DNA of 64,000 nt from Monilinia fructicola (lineage: Eukaryota > Ascomycota > Leotiomycetes > Helotiales > Sclerotiniaceae): contig VICG01000006.1 of assembly GCA_008692225.1 (NCBI GenBank), forward strand, positions 2,051,501 to 2,115,500, written 5' to 3'. The position numbers and the translations under genes are program-made. The notes beneath the pieces were generated by a model. That model did no database searches. It saw only the letters and a list, made by a program, of their open reading frames with translations, and was not told the DNA's origin. Positions 29,001 to 42,196 of the stretch are shown piece after piece. Numbering within the stretch: the first letter of the stretch is position 1; the number at the start of each line of letters is the position of its first letter.

Positions 29001-30197
29001 AAAGGCTTAGTATTCATTAATTTATATTATATTTGAATAATAACTTTTTTTAAAAACAAAAGCTAATATTTATTTATATAATTTCTTCTATTAAATTGTA
29101 AAATAAAATAGGTATATTGATAATAATGTAATTGTATTAGATAATCAAAATATTAAATAATATAATTTTTAATATTCTTTTAATGATTTTAATATTTTCT
29201 TTAGTAAATAAAAAATTGTAGATTAAAAAATTATTTAGTATAATCGTTTTTAGTTAATAATAGTAAATATAATAAAAGGGATTAAGGTTAAGATAAGGTT
29301 ATTAATCTGTTTAAAAAAGATTTTATTAAATTACAAAAGGTTTTAAACGATTCAAAAGGATTTAAAGTTTATATTTAATAAGAATATGGATATTTTTACA
29401 ATTAGAATCAAAAAGGAAATTATAAATTTAATAAACTTTAAAAAATATAATCGCAATAAAAAAACTATAAAAATTAGAATTCAAAAAATATTATTAAATT
29501 TAAATTTTTTTTATATATTTTTGTTTTTAAAAAACCCTAGAAATTATAATTAAACTTTAAAAATAATCTTATTGTATTTATAAAAGATATTAATCTAAAA
29601 AGGTAAAAAAAATAATTATAAAATATTAATTATAAAAATAAATAAATATAAAGATTATTATATTAATTTTTGTGAATATTGAAATAAAAAAGGAAATTAA
29701 TAATCTTCTAAAAGATTTTAAAGGTGATCTTATATATTTGCAAGTATATTATTAAATATAATTATAAAGTTATTGATTACAAATATAAATTATATAATAG
29801 TATTATATAGTTGTTTTTGGTTGTATTTAAATGTTATAAAATATATAGTTTATTAATAGTATTTATAATAAAATTATTAATAAATTGATTATTAATTAGA
29901 TTAAAAAAAGAAAAAAATTGAAAATCTATTTTGAATCTTTTTTTATATAATCTTTTTGTAGTTTGCTATATAAAAATAAATGATAATTAAAGCTTTAATA
30001 AATTTATAAAATTGAAAGCTAATAAAGGTTATATAAGGATATTTTCTTTATTTGATATTATTATGATTGTAAGAATAGTATAATTAATATTATAAAGCAA
30101 TTAAGGTTACAAAAAGCAATTATATAAGGCAAAAATAAGAAGATACTATTGTTTTGGATTATTGGATAAGTTTATTATAGGTTTGTAAAGGGCATTG
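23071..30197 (-). mobile_element. LINE copy B, full length, with T1 insert
   Basis: The minus-strand element runs from 30197 (5' end) to the (TAG)n tract at 23071-23089 (its 3' (CTA)n tail). It is flanked by a 16-bp duplication AATTAGAATTATAATA at 23057-23072 and 30198-30213, typical of target-primed reverse transcription. Net of the T1 at 24240-24937 it is about 6.4 kb, the same as copy C. The 3' block CCATCGGATAGGCCAAAGGC at 23102 is the best preserved of all copies. There are no intact ORFs; the open frames at 26610 and 28428 are short and not in the reverse-transcriptase frame. Confidence 0.88.
24240..24937 (+). mobile_element. T1 element, complete (698 bp), in LINE B
   Basis: It begins CTTTATGGC, ends GCGCCACTAAG and is flanked by TA. 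This is one of the better preserved copies: GATTTTCTCCAC hairpin loop, ACCACTCGGCTAAATAA block, GGCATTGTCGCAATAACTC block. The LINE sequence resumes directly after it, and LINE I (around 45735) carries the empty site. Confidence 0.92.
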
Positions 30198-30218
30198 AAT
30201 TAGAATTATAATATAATA

Positions 30219-30898
30219 CTTTATGGCTCTTTTAATAATGTTTAAGATCATATTAAAATATTCTTAATCTAAATTAAGAACATTTTAAAATAGCTTAAAA
30301 TAATTTAATATGATTCAAAATAGCTCAAAATAGCTTAAAATTATTGTTAAAATCTAGTTGAATCGATGTTAATATTATTTCAAGCTAATCTTAAAATGGT
30401 ATTAAATCGGTATTGTTGTAATAACTTACTGACCGTTTTAAAACAATGTTAAGATAGCTTAAAAAATAAAGCTTTAAAAGTAAATTTGCCTTATTTTTTT
30501 TTAAAAAAAAAACGGAAAAAATTATTATTATTCTTATCATCCTTATTATTATTTTTTCTTACTATAACTAGATCATTCTAACTATTCGGCTAAAAAAACT
30601 AATAATAATTTGATATCTTCTCATCTTTTAAATTTCTATATATTATTATCATAAATTAAATTATGATTTTAATACGGTATTAATATAATCTTAATACAGG
30701 TTTATTATAATCTTTAATTATCAGATTATCTTAAGCTATTTTAAGATATCTTAAAATATATTAATATATTTTATCGATTTAAACTATTTTAAATTTAGCT
30801 TAAATGAGCTTAATATTATTTCAAAATACGAAAATATCTTAAAACCATTTTCAGAATGTTTAAATATAGTGTTAAATATATTCAATTACGCCACTAAG
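30219..30898 (+). mobile_element. T1 element, complete (680 bp)
   Basis: TA-flanked (30217-30218, 30899-30900), with ends CTTTATGGCTC and ACGCCACTAAG. It lies just beyond the 5' target duplication of LINE B. On its right side is plus-strand LINE sequence, so it sits at an orientation switch between LINE copies. Confidence 0.88.
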
Positions 30899-30900
30899 TA

Positions 30901-31340
30901 TATAAGGGTTTTAACTTTCAAAATTTTGGTTTTAAAATTAATAATTTTAATACTAGCTTTCATAACCTTTTTATATATAACAATCTTAACATAATATATA
31001 TAAGTTTAATTTTAATAATACCTTTAAAAACTTTAATAATACTTTATAAAATTTTCATATTTACTTTCTGTTTTTTAATAATTCTCAAATTTTTTTTTAC
31101 ATTCCAAGTTATTCTATTTCTACTTTCTTTTATCTTCCTACTAGTATACTTGCTTTAAGATTTATACCTATAAACTATTTGAGTTTTATACCTTAACTTA
31201 TCAATAATTAAATATTATTAATATTACATTTTAATCTTTAAGAAAATAAAAGGAAATTAATAGTTTAAAATTTATTTTACTTTTTATATATAAAACATTT
31301 TTTATAATTATTGTTAGTTTAATCTCTTTATATATATTTC
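30901..31340 (+). mobile_element. LINE fragment J (3' region)
   Basis: It aligns with the 3' untranslated part of LINE C (43420-43860): repeated TTTTAATAATAC/CTTTAATAA phrases and TTTAAGATTTATACC. It stops before the conserved terminal block and (CTA)n tail, so its 3' end is lost. Confidence 0.65.
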
Positions 31341-31794
31341 AATTACTAGGTATAAAGACAATCTGAAGTTGCTCAGCAAGAATAATTACTCAGCCTATCC
31401 AACAATCCAAAACAACGATATCTCCGTACTTTTGCCTTCAACAATTGCTTTTTATAGTTTTCATTAGTACTTGATAATAATAATTATATTTTTATAATAA
31501 TAATAACATTAGTTCAACCCCTAAAACTTTTATAATTAAATTTATGGAAAATTACTTTCATATTATAAAAAATCGAAAAAATTACTTTTATACTATAAAA
31601 ATTAGATTTATTTTACTATAATATTATATAAATTCTAGCTTTTTGAAATAAAATCTAATTTAGATTTTATAGTTAAAAAGTATAAAATCTATATAGTAAA
31701 TTATAAATTTTCAAAATCTAATATTTTTATTGATTAATTATTAGTAAGCAAAAAAGCTCTAACTTTCTATCCCACATTCAAAGTTTAATTATTT

Positions 31795-31950
31795 CGATTA
31801 TTTTGGCCATTTCGAAGATGATTAATTATTTCGGTTCTTTTATTTTGGCCATTCCATTCCAACCATTTTATTCTGGCTCTTTCATGCCGGCCATTCCATT
31901 CTGACCATTCCATTCCGACCCTTCCATTCTGGCCATTCCATTTCGAAATA
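31795..31950. repeat. 14-bp minisatellite inside T2
   Basis: Imperfect units such as GGCCATTCCATTCT and GACCATTCCATTCC. All three T2 copies carry it, in different states of decay (reverse orientation at about 52980-53160; about 57330-57495). It is G+C-richer than its surroundings. Confidence 0.8.
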
Positions 31951-32066
31951 ATATAATTACTAATTTGTTAATATAAAAAAAACTCTATTATAAAACTTTA
32001 GATTCTATAGTTTTTAAATAGAATCTAAATTAGATTCTATTCAAAAAAACTAGAATCTATATAATA

Positions 32067-32905
32067 AGTCGCCTACCCTACTTCTCGCCACCCCCCCATT
32101 TGGCCAGCATTTTACATCAAAAAACGGCCATTTTAACGTATTTATAACTTTACGAAAAATGAATATATATTTTTTTAAATTTTAATTAAAGCTTTTATAT
32201 ATAATTATTAATAGATTCTAAAAATCTTAAATTTTTGCGATTTTTTTATAAAGAGTAATCAAAGATTATAAAAAATTCTAATTCTAATTTTAGATTTGTA
32301 TATAAATTCTATACAAAATCAAAATCTTTAAAAAGAAATTATATTTATTTAACAAAAATAGCTAAAAATAATCTAAAAAAAATTAAAGAATTTTAAAACC
32401 AATCTCAATCGAATATGTTATTTTAATAATATATTATTATTTATGATAAATGTTTAATATAGATTCTTAGATTTTAATGATAAAATTTTAGGTAAAAATT
32501 TTTTAATTTCAATTTACTCAATATTTTTAAATTATTATATATATTTTAAATAGCTTATTTATTATATATTGATTAATAGATTCTATAAAAATTTATAGAT
32601 TATTTTTAGATATTTTTGTTTAGAAATTATAAATATTTATTTCAAAGTTTTAATTTTGTATGTGATTTCTATACAAATCCGAAACCGAAAATTCTAATTT
32701 TCTATAATCTTTGATTACTCTTTATAAAAAAATCACAAAAATTTAAGATTTTCAGAATCTATTAATAATTATATATAGAAGCTTTAATTAAAATTTAAAA
32801 AATATATATTTATTTTTTGTAAAATTATAAATACGTTAAAATGGCCGTTTTTGGTGTGAAATGCTGGCCAAATGGGGGGGGTGGCGAGAAGTAGGGTAAG
32901 CGACT
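32067..32905. mobile_element. T3 fold-back element, complete (839 bp), in T2
   Basis: It starts AGTCGCCTACCCTACTTCTC and ends with the inverse, flanked by TA. The arms (about 32067-32385 and 32580-32905) match over about 315 bp, leaving a loop of about 195 bp, so a transcript would fold into a long double strand. The outer 75 bp contain a CCCCCCC/GGGGGGGG run and GGCCAGCATTTTAC, far richer in G+C than the interior. No ORF. The matching T2 copy at 57595 lacks it. Confidence 0.9.
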
Positions 32906-33359
32906 TATTATAGTAAAATCACTTTGATTTTTATAGTATAAAAGTAATTTTTTTGATTTTTTATAGTATGAAAGTAATTTACTGTTAAATTTATTAAAGT
33001 TAAGAATATTATATATAAAAAGATTTATTTTATTATTTGATTTGATAATTATAATCGTATAATTATTATAGAAACTTTAAAACTTAAGTTTAATACCTTA
33101 ATAAAAGAAAAGATTAATAAATTAAATATTTTCATTTTCTCTTTCTATTAAAATAATATGAATAAAATCATGATTTTTATTGCCTTTAATAAGCTTAACC
33201 TTGAAATTTATAGATCAATTAGATTAACATTAATAAAGAAAATTATACTTATTTAATCTTTTTTATTATATTATATATATAAAAAATCAATATTTTATAT
33301 ATTTAAGAACTCTAAATTTATATTAATATATATATTTAAAATTATCTAGGGTATAACTA

Positions 33360-33637
33360 CTTAGTGGCCCAACTAAATATATTTAACACTATATTCAAAC
33401 GGTCTCAAAATGTTTTTAATATATTTTAGTATTTTAAGATAATGTTAAGTTAATTTAAGCTAATTTAAGCTGATCTTAAAATAACTTCAATCGATAAAAT
33501 ATATTAATATATTTTAAGATATTTTTAAAATAGTCTAAGATAATTTGATAATGAAAGATTATATCAAAACCGTGTTAAGATTATCTTAATACTATATCAA
33601 AATCATAATTTAATTAATTATATATAAGTAATAATAT
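33360..33637 (-). mobile_element. T1 fragment interrupted by T4
   Basis: The right-end half of a reverse T1 starts CTTAGTGGCCC after TA at 33358-33359, inside LINE E. At 33638 it is interrupted by T4, which uses a TA as target. The rest of this T1 is missing on the far side. Confidence 0.8.
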
Positions 33638-33639
33638 AG

Positions 33640-34554
33640 AAGAATCCACGGGCCAACTGAACACACTGGCCAACTGAACAGTCTAACCTAATTAGGTCAC
33701 CGCTTTCAAGCTTCAATCTAAATTTCCACTATTATTCTATTATCATATTCAATATTAAATCAAATTATAATAATTATATTTTTTTAAATAATATTAAACT
33801 AATCTTTATATATATTATATAATTAAACTTATTACTTTTTTTAAATTATATTATTCAAATTATATAAAAAACTTGAAAATTGAAATTAATAATCTTTTTC
33901 TTAAATAAAAAATAGAATATTTTTTAATTTTCTTAAAGCTATTAAATATTATTTTATAGTATTTATATTTAAATAAAATCTATAATTATTTAATATAACT
34001 ATATATTATTTTTTATATAATCTTGTTTTTATTTCAAATTTAAATAATTTTTATATATTATATTAATTAAGTTTATTATTAGTTTATTTATTAAATTAAA
34101 TTATAATTACTTTTTTTAATAAATATATAAAAATATAATTAAAAAATATGGTTTTTTTATAAATACTAGTATTGAAAATTTTTATATAGTTTTTTTTATA
34201 GAAACTTAATCTTTTAACTTATTCTTTTTTAAAAAAATTACTATTAATTTTTATTAATAATATTCATTTAATAAAATAAAGCTTTATAAATATACTTATA
34301 AAAAAGTAACTTATATACTTTTTAATGAATTATAGTAAAATTGAAAGATTTAATATTATATAATTGTTTTTATATTTAATATTTATAGATTAAATAAATA
34401 AATCTATTAGAAAAGCTTTATTATTATAAATTTAAAATTATAAATTATTTTGTAAAGATTTTTTATTAATCATATTGAAAAAAGAATATATTATTCAAAA
34501 TAGTATTATTATAAAAAATATATAAATATATACTTTATAGTTTATATATTAAAT
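33640..34554 (+). mobile_element. T4 element, far end missing
   Basis: It starts GAAGAATCCACGGGCCAACT after TA, then GTCTAACCTAATTAGGTCAC, and is the reverse complement of the complete T4 at 62914-63916 over about 900 bp. It breaks off near 34555 at a junction with LINE D, losing about 90 bp including its second terminus. That points to a deletion that also removed the rest of the T1 and part of the LINE. Confidence 0.8.
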
Positions 34555-36839
34555 ATTTTAACTTCAAATTCTTTTTATAAATATAAGAATTAATTGAAAT
34601 AGTTATACTCTCTAAAGTTAATAAAGTTAATAAAATCTTTATTCATTTCTAATACTTTATTATATTTATTTTATACATCTCCAAAAATCTTAAACAAATT
34701 ATCACTAAACGTTTAATTTAAATTGCTCTTATATTAAAGATCTTTAATCTATAATATAATAAAGCCTTTTCTAAAAGAATTATTATAGATTTAATAATTA
34801 GTTTTATATTTAATATAAAGATTAAAAATTGTAATAATTACATTAAACGTTTAAGGGATTTTTAATATATTACTTAAAAAACATTCAATAATCTAAATAA
34901 TAGTATAAAATTAACCTTTAATATTTTTAAAATTAATTAATTTATTCTTACTAAATAATATATAAAAACATACTTAAAAAACTCGATTATATTAAATCAT
35001 TAAGTTATTTATAATATTTCCCAAAGTTTACTATTATCTTTTATATTATATATATTATATCTAATTAAATTATTATCCTAGAATATTATTTGTAAATTTA
35101 AATATATAAATAATATATATCTATTTATGGTCTTAATATTATTAATTATTAATATTTATATTCTTTTCCAAAAAATTAGAAATATTACCTATATATTAGA
35201 GTATTTAAAACAAAATTATTTTTATTCTAAAAAAGCTAAAAATAATTTATCTTACTCAAAGATAAAGCGTTTAAGTATTATTATATAGAATAAATAATGA
35301 ATTTATTATTAACTTTATTATAATAATATTAAAAGAAGGTAAATAATTTATTTTATATTAATTTAAAATATAGTTTAATAAAATTTTGTTTTTGAAAAAT
35401 ATATATAAAAAAATAGGTTATATAAGCCCGTTTTGTTTTATATTATATTAAAAGTTTAAGAAAAATAATGGATAATTTATTAGCTTTAATATTTAAAAAA
35501 GCTTCTATTATTTACATTATTCCTTTTCTAACTTATAATATAAAAGCCTAATATACAAAATATATAAAACCCTTTAGACTTTTTCGATTTAATTAAAAAT
35601 CTGATTCTTAATATATAACTTAAATAGTATATAAATTTGCTTAATAAAGTATTTATTTTAATATTTTATAAAGTTTTACTAATTTAAAGATCGGGAATTA
35701 CTTTTAATATTACCCTTTTTTATAATACTAGATTATTCTTTATAAAGATTATATTTAAAAAAGCTAAGTTTTAGTTTATATTATAAATATAGGTAATTAA
35801 TATATTATATCTATTAATCCATCAAATTCTAATATCAATAATCGTTAAAAATTATAGAACAAATTTACAATAAACACCTAAAACTAAAATCTAGTATTTA
35901 ATATATAGATTTCCAATAATTCTTAAACCAACCCTTTAATCATTATACTTTATATAAAATTATTAAATAGATTTAATAAAAGGAATTAATAAAGAAACCG
36001 TTATTATAATCTCTAAAATTTAATAAAATTTACTACTCCTAATTGATATTACCATATTTTCAAATAATTTAAAATAATATATCAAAAATTAGAAATATAT
36101 AAAATATAATTATATAATTTATTAAAATAGTATATAAATAAGCCTAAAATATAAATCAATTAACTTTATATTATATATTTTTCAATATAGAAACTATAAG
36201 TATTTAAAAAAAGATTTCAATATATAATAAAAATATTATTAAATATTAGTTTATAACAGCTTTAATTATACATAGATAACACTTTAGTAATATAATACTT
36301 ATAAGCTAATATATTGAATGTTCTATAATAAGCCTTTTATAAATGTTAGGATACAATATAGATCTATAATATTAGTATTAAATGGTTATTAGGATATATA
36401 AAGAATCAAAGAATATAAAATAATAAATTGCTTTATAGATAAAAAGGTATTAAAGCTTATCTAGAATTTAAATCCATTTTTAATATCTATAATCAATAAA
36501 GTAAATACACTTTTTAAAGATCTTCGCTTAATAATATAATAAATTTAATAGTTTAAAGTGAAATTATCTTTAAATTATTTTAAATAAAAACTTTTATATA
36601 AAATAAAATTGCTTTTAAAATTAGATTTTCCTTAAACCTAATTTCATTGAATACTAATTATTCGCTTTATATATAGAAACTTTATTTGGTACTATTCCAA
36701 ATTTAAGTATAAAGATACTAATTTAAAATGTTTCTATAATACATTTAAATTTTTTTTTATATTTAATACATTATTCAAAAACGTTTTAATACTTTAATAA
36801 ATAATTAATATAATTTTAGATCTTTTTAAATATATTATA
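34555..36839 (+). mobile_element. LINE fragment D
   Basis: It aligns collinearly with LINE C from about 40208 to 43225 (T1 excluded). It is the empty-site reference for the T1 of LINE C: a single TA at about 36109. It ends in AAATATATTATA (36828-36839), repeated at 43950, where LINE C has been inserted, so it continues as fragment K. The zinc-binding C-terminal codons of ORF2 are visible at 36663-36780. Confidence 0.85.
36663..36780 (+). pseudogene. LINE ORF2 C-terminal zinc-motif relic
   Basis: The frame through CGC at 36663 reads about 38 codons without a stop. Its spacing is R-x3-(G/R)-(D/N)-F, then YYSKFKYKD, then LKC, then K. This fits the C-terminal motif of Tad1-like LINE proteins (R-x-G-H-G-D-F-x2-Y-H-x-R-F-x-H, then C-x-C-G, then K-S-P), with Y for H, N for D and F/Y for S/C as expected from C-to-T and G-to-A changes. 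The alignment is by eye. Confidence 0.6.
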
Positions 36840-39800
36840 CATAACCAGCCTATACAACAATCCAAAACAACGGTATCTTTTCGTACTTTTGCCTTTAAAT
36901 AATTGCTTTTTGTAACCTTAATTGCCTTTATAATATTAGTTATATTATCCTTATAATAATAATAGTATTAAACAAAGAAAACACTTTTATACAATCTCTT
37001 ATTAGCTTTTAACTTTATAAATCTTACTTAAAGCCTTTAATCGTTATTCATTTTCGTATAATAAGCTATAAAGAAGATTGTATAAAAAAAGATTCAGAAA
37101 TAATTCTTAATTTTTTTTTTTCTTAATTTAAGTAATAATTAACCTATTAACAATTCTATTGCAAATATTATTAACAATTATTTCGTAATATTTAAATACA
37201 ATCAAAAGCAATTTTGCAATATTATCGTAGAATTCACGTTTACAATTAATATCTTTATAGTTATATATAATAATATATCTACAAAATATAAAATTGCTTT
37301 TAAAGTTTTTTAAAAGAATTATTAATTTCCTTTTTACTTTAATATTTATAAAAACTAATATAATAACTTTTACATTTATTCATTTTTACAATTAATACTT
37401 TAAAAAATATCTTCTTTTATTTTTCTAAATTAATATTTTTTGCAAATATAACAAAATCATTTTTAAGATTTAATTATAATTTATAAGGTTTTAAAAGCAA
37501 AAATATATAAAGCAATCTTAAATTTAATAATATTTCTTTTAATTTTAACTTTTATAGTTTTTATATTACAATTATATTTACAAAGTCTATCAAATCTATA
37601 GCTTTTTTATTAATTTTAATCGCAAACATTTATATTTTAATTAAATATAAACTTTCAAATCCTTTTTAATTATTTAAAGCTCTTTTACAATCTAATAAAG
37701 CTTTTTTAAATAAATTAATAATTTTATTTTAGCTTTAATTTTTTTATTATATTTACTTATTATTGATTAAATAATTATATCAAATAATCTTTTAATTTGT
37801 AACCTTTTATTTACTTAAGAAAAATATTAAAATTACCAAAAGAATATTAAAAGCTTATTTTATTTAATGTTCTAATTACTTTAATATAATTATATTATTA
37901 TCAATATACCTTATTTTATTTTATAATTTAATAAAAGAAATTATATAAATAAATATTAGCTTTGTTTTTGAGGAAGTTATTATTTAAATATAATATAAGC
38001 CAATTAGTGTTAAACCTTTTTAAATACAATACTAATCCCGAGAATTAATAAAATAATATAAATTATTTTATTTATTAAACTTTATTAAAATATTTAAACT
38101 TTTTCAATATTAATAACTTTATTAAAGATGATTATAAAAAAAACTATTATTAATCATTATAATCTAAATTATCAAAGTTATTATAATTTAATTAAATACA
38201 TTTATTATACTAGATGCATATATTATAATATATAAATAAATTAAGCATTAAAAACTCTCTTAATATTAATTATACTTAATTTATTATAATATACTAATTA
38301 TTATAAATCTTTTATTACAAATTATAACAATTGTTTTATTACCTTTAAATAAATGAAATAAAAAGTATATTAAATTTATTAAAAAAAAATTTAACCAAAT
38401 TTATAAATATAATAAAACTACTTTTAAAACAATTAATACTTTTACTTTCACTTTTATAGCTTTAAAGGCCATTTTAATCATATAAAATAAAATTAGTAAC
38501 CAACTTTAGAATATAAATATAATTTTATTATAATAATATATAAAAATATTAATTCAACTTTTAAAATATTTACAATTAAATCTTTTAAAAACTAAGAATA
38601 TTATATATAAAAAGATTTATTCAATCATTTTACTAAACAATTATAAGATTATAATTATTGTAAAAATCCTAAAATTTAAGTTTAACATTTTTATAAAGAA
38701 AAAAGCTGATAAATTAACTATCTTTGCCCTTTTTTTATATTAAAATAATATAAATAAAATTATAATCTTTTATCATTTTTAATAAACTTAACCTTTAAAA
38801 TCTATAAATTAATTAAATTAATATTAATAGAGAAAACTTTGTATATATAATCCTTTTTGTAATATTATATATATAAAAAATAAATGTTATATATATTCAA
38901 AAATCCTAAATATATATTAATATATATATTCAAAATTATTCAAAATATAATTATTATACTTTAATTAACTTTTAGAAACTCTTAACGTTTAAAAACATTA
39001 AAGATTTTTATTTCTAAATTTATAATTTATATTTGAAAAGATATTGAGCTATATATACAATAAAAACAATCGATATATAATAAAAATTTGCTTTAAATTA
39101 ATATTAACTTTATCGCTATTTTTAATATTTATAAATAATTTATAATATTCGAGATAATTAATTATATCATTCACCTTTTTCTCACTCTTCAAATACCTTA
39201 TAAAAGAGAATTTCAATATTTAGTATAATATATTTAAGCTTAATATCCTACCCATTCCCACTTAAAAAACAGAAATTGTATAATAAATGTTAAATAATAG
39301 AATAAATTTTATTAATATTTCAAAAAAGTTTATTTACTTTTATTAAATATATTCTAAATCTTTACATTCTTTTAACATTTTTTTTATAATTACTAATATT
39401 TGTGAAAAACTTATATACAAAATTGAATTATAAAACCTAGATTATAATTTTACTTAATTAAAATACCTATACATTTAATTAATATTATTTTAAAATTATT
39501 AAAAATAATTTGAAAAAGTTCTTAAATTTTATATATATTGATATTATTGAACTTTTAAATCTAAATGATTTTTAAGATTAGAATAATATTAAAACTTTTA
39601 TTATTTAATTTATTATTATCTTTAATTCTGTTATATACATATAGCTAATAAATTAAATAAGAGTATAAAACACTTTACATTATAATAAACCTTAAAATGT
39701 AAGAATAATATACCAAGTTTACTTTATAGTTAAATATATAACCAGGGTTTAATTATCCTTTAAAACCAAAGAATTTTATAATATAGTTTATAAAAATTAA

Positions 39801-42096
39801 AAGAAATTATTAAAGGGATATAATTACAATAAAATTAAGGATAATAAAGATTTATATTAGATTATTAATTAATATAAATGAGATTATAATTTCAAAGCTT
39901 TTTTTTTAATAATTAATAGAGTTATAATTAAGGAATACAATAATTAAGATTAAAGTATTATAATCTTAAAGTTTTAAAAAAAATTTAATACAATTAATAA
40001 TTTAGATTATAATTTATTAGTGAACTAATAAGACTTTAGTATACTCCCTTAATCCATTTTAATATTTTTAAAAAAGATTAAAAAAAATATTATTAATGTT
40101 TTTAATATTTTACTAGGAATTAATTAAATTATAATTTGAATTATTTAAAGTTTACTAAGGTTTGATTAAACATATATTTTACAACTTTATATAATAAATG
40201 TTTTAATCTTAAATTTTTCTTATAAATATAAAAATTAACCAAAAATAATTATACTCCTTAAAATTAATGAAATTAATAAAATTTTTGTTTACTCTTAATA
40301 TTCTATTACATTTATTTTATATATCTTCAAAGGTTTTAAATGAAATTATTATTAAATGTTTAACCCAAATCACTTTTACATTAAAAATTTTTAACCTTAT
40401 AATATAATAAAGCCCTCCTCAAAAGATTTATTATAAATCTTAATAACCAATTTTATATATAATATAAAAACAATTATAGTATAAAGCTTAAAAATTATTA
40501 ACGATAATAATTACGCTAAATGTTTAAAAAGCTTTTAATGCGTTTTTTAAAAGATATTTATTAACCTAAATAACAGTATAAAATTAGCTTTTGATATTTT
40601 TAAAATTGAATTGATTTATTTTTAACAAATAAATATATAAAAGTACGCTTTAAAGAATTTAATTACCCTAAAATCATTAAGTTATTTACAGTATTCCCTA
40701 AAGCTTACTTATTATCTTTTATACTATATATATTATACTTTAATCAAATTATTATTCTTAGAATATTATTCATTAGTTTAAATATATAAATAATATATAT
40801 TTATTTATAGCTTTAATATTATTAGTTATTAATATTTATATTCTTTCCTAGGAAAATCAAGAATATTATATATTAGGGTATTTAAAACAAAATTGCATTT
40901 TTACTTTAAAAAAGTTAAAAATAATTTATTTTACTAAAAGATAAAGCGTTTAAATATTATTATACAAGGTGAAATAATGAATTTATTATTGATTTTATTA
41001 TAATAATATTAAAAAAAAGCAAATAATCTGTTTTTATATTAATTTAGAGTATAATTTAATAAAAAAATAATTTTTTTAAAGATATGTAAAAGAATAGATT
41101 ATATAGATTTATTTTGTTTTATATTATATTAAAAGTTTAATAAAAACAATAAACAATTTATTAGCTTTAATATTTAAAAAAAGCTATTATTATTTACATT
41201 ATTCCTTTTCTTAACTTATAATATAAAAACTTAATATATAAAATATATAAAACCCTTTAAATTTCTTTAGTTTAATTAAAGCCTAATTATTAGCGTATAA
41301 TTTAAATAATATATAAATTTGTTTAATAAAGCATTTGCTTTAATATTCTACAAAGTTTTGCTAATTTAAAGAATTACTTTTTAATGTTACCTTTTTTTAT
41401 AATATTAAATTATTTTTTACAAAGATTATATTTAAAGAAATTAAACTTTGTTTTATATTACAAATATAAATAATTAATATATTACATTTATTAATCTACT
41501 AAATTCTAATACTAATAATTATTAAAAATCATAAAATAAATTTATAATAAATATTTAAAATTAAGATCCAATGTTTAATATGTATATTCCCAATAATTCT
41601 TAAATTAACTCTTTGATTGTTATATTTTATACAAGATTGTTAAATAAATCTAACAAAAAGGATTAATAAAGAAATTACTATAATAATTTTTAAAATCTAA
41701 TGGAATTTACTTTCCCTAACTAATATTATTATATTTTTAAATAGCTTAAAGTAATATATTAAAAATCATAAATATATAGGATACTTAGTGGCGCAACTGA
41801 ATATATTTAACACTATTTTCAAACGTTCTGAAAATGGTTTTAAGCTATTTTAGTATTTTAAGATAATATTAAGCTATTTTAAGCTAATCTTAAAATAGAT
41901 TAAATCGATAAAATATATTAATATATTTTGAAATATATTAGGATATCTTAAAATAGCTTAAGATAATTTAATAATTGAAGATTATGTTAAAACCGTATTA
42001 AAATGATCTCAACACCATATTAAGACTATAGTATAATTAATTATTATAATATATAAAAATTTAAAAAATTTAATTATCAAATTATTATTGGTTATT

Positions 42097-42107
42097 TAGC
42101 CGAGTGG
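42097..42107 (+). promoter_or_regulatory. tRNA-like A-box in T1
   Basis: TAGCCGAGTGG fits the RNA polymerase III A-box consensus TRGCNNAGYGG and sits in GGTTATTTAGCCGAGTGGTT, which reads like the 5' part of a Leu or Ser tRNA. The block is kept in nearly all T1 copies (as ACCACTCGGCTAAATAAC when reversed). A B-box-like GATTCGAATAG lies about 250 bp downstream at 42354, too far for a tRNA. There is no cloverleaf. Transcription is not shown. Confidence 0.35.
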
Positions 42108-42196
42108 TTAGAATGATTTATTCACAGCAAAAAAAAAATAAGAATAAAAATAAGAATAATAATAATTATCATTTTTTTTACTTTTTTTCAAAAAAA

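Larger units (their letters stand above)
31545..32984. mobile_element. T2 element (MULE-like), carrying T3
   Basis: Long inverted ends of about 80 bp (GGAAAATTACTTTCATA at left; the inverse of CAGTAAATTACTTTCATA at right) are flanked by a perfect 9-bp duplication TTAAATTTA (31536-31544 and 32985-32993). A 9-bp duplication with long TIRs is the habit of the Mutator superfamily. It has no coding frame. The left half contains a 14-bp repeat (GGCCATTCCATTCT type) at about 31800-31945. T3 is nested at 32067-32905, leaving about 600 bp of T2. Confidence 0.85.
31345..33358 (+). mobile_element. LINE fragment E (5' region, internal deletion, T2 insert)
   Basis: It starts with an unusually G+C-rich 5' block (GCTCAGCAAG, then CCTATCCAACAATCCAAAAC) shared with the 5' ends of LINE B, C and F. 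Compared with C it lacks about 1.6 kb (equivalent to roughly 36970-38545). It then carries T2 (31545-32984) and continues to 33358, where a T1 is inserted. It probably belongs to the same original copy as fragments D (34555-36839) and K (43950-44682). A short sense frame of about 35 codons survives at 31375-31480. Confidence 0.7.

Noticed and set aside
42090..42130. A genuine tRNA gene
   Set aside because: Only the A-box region matches. No anticodon or T arm at the right distance, and the block recurs in every T1.
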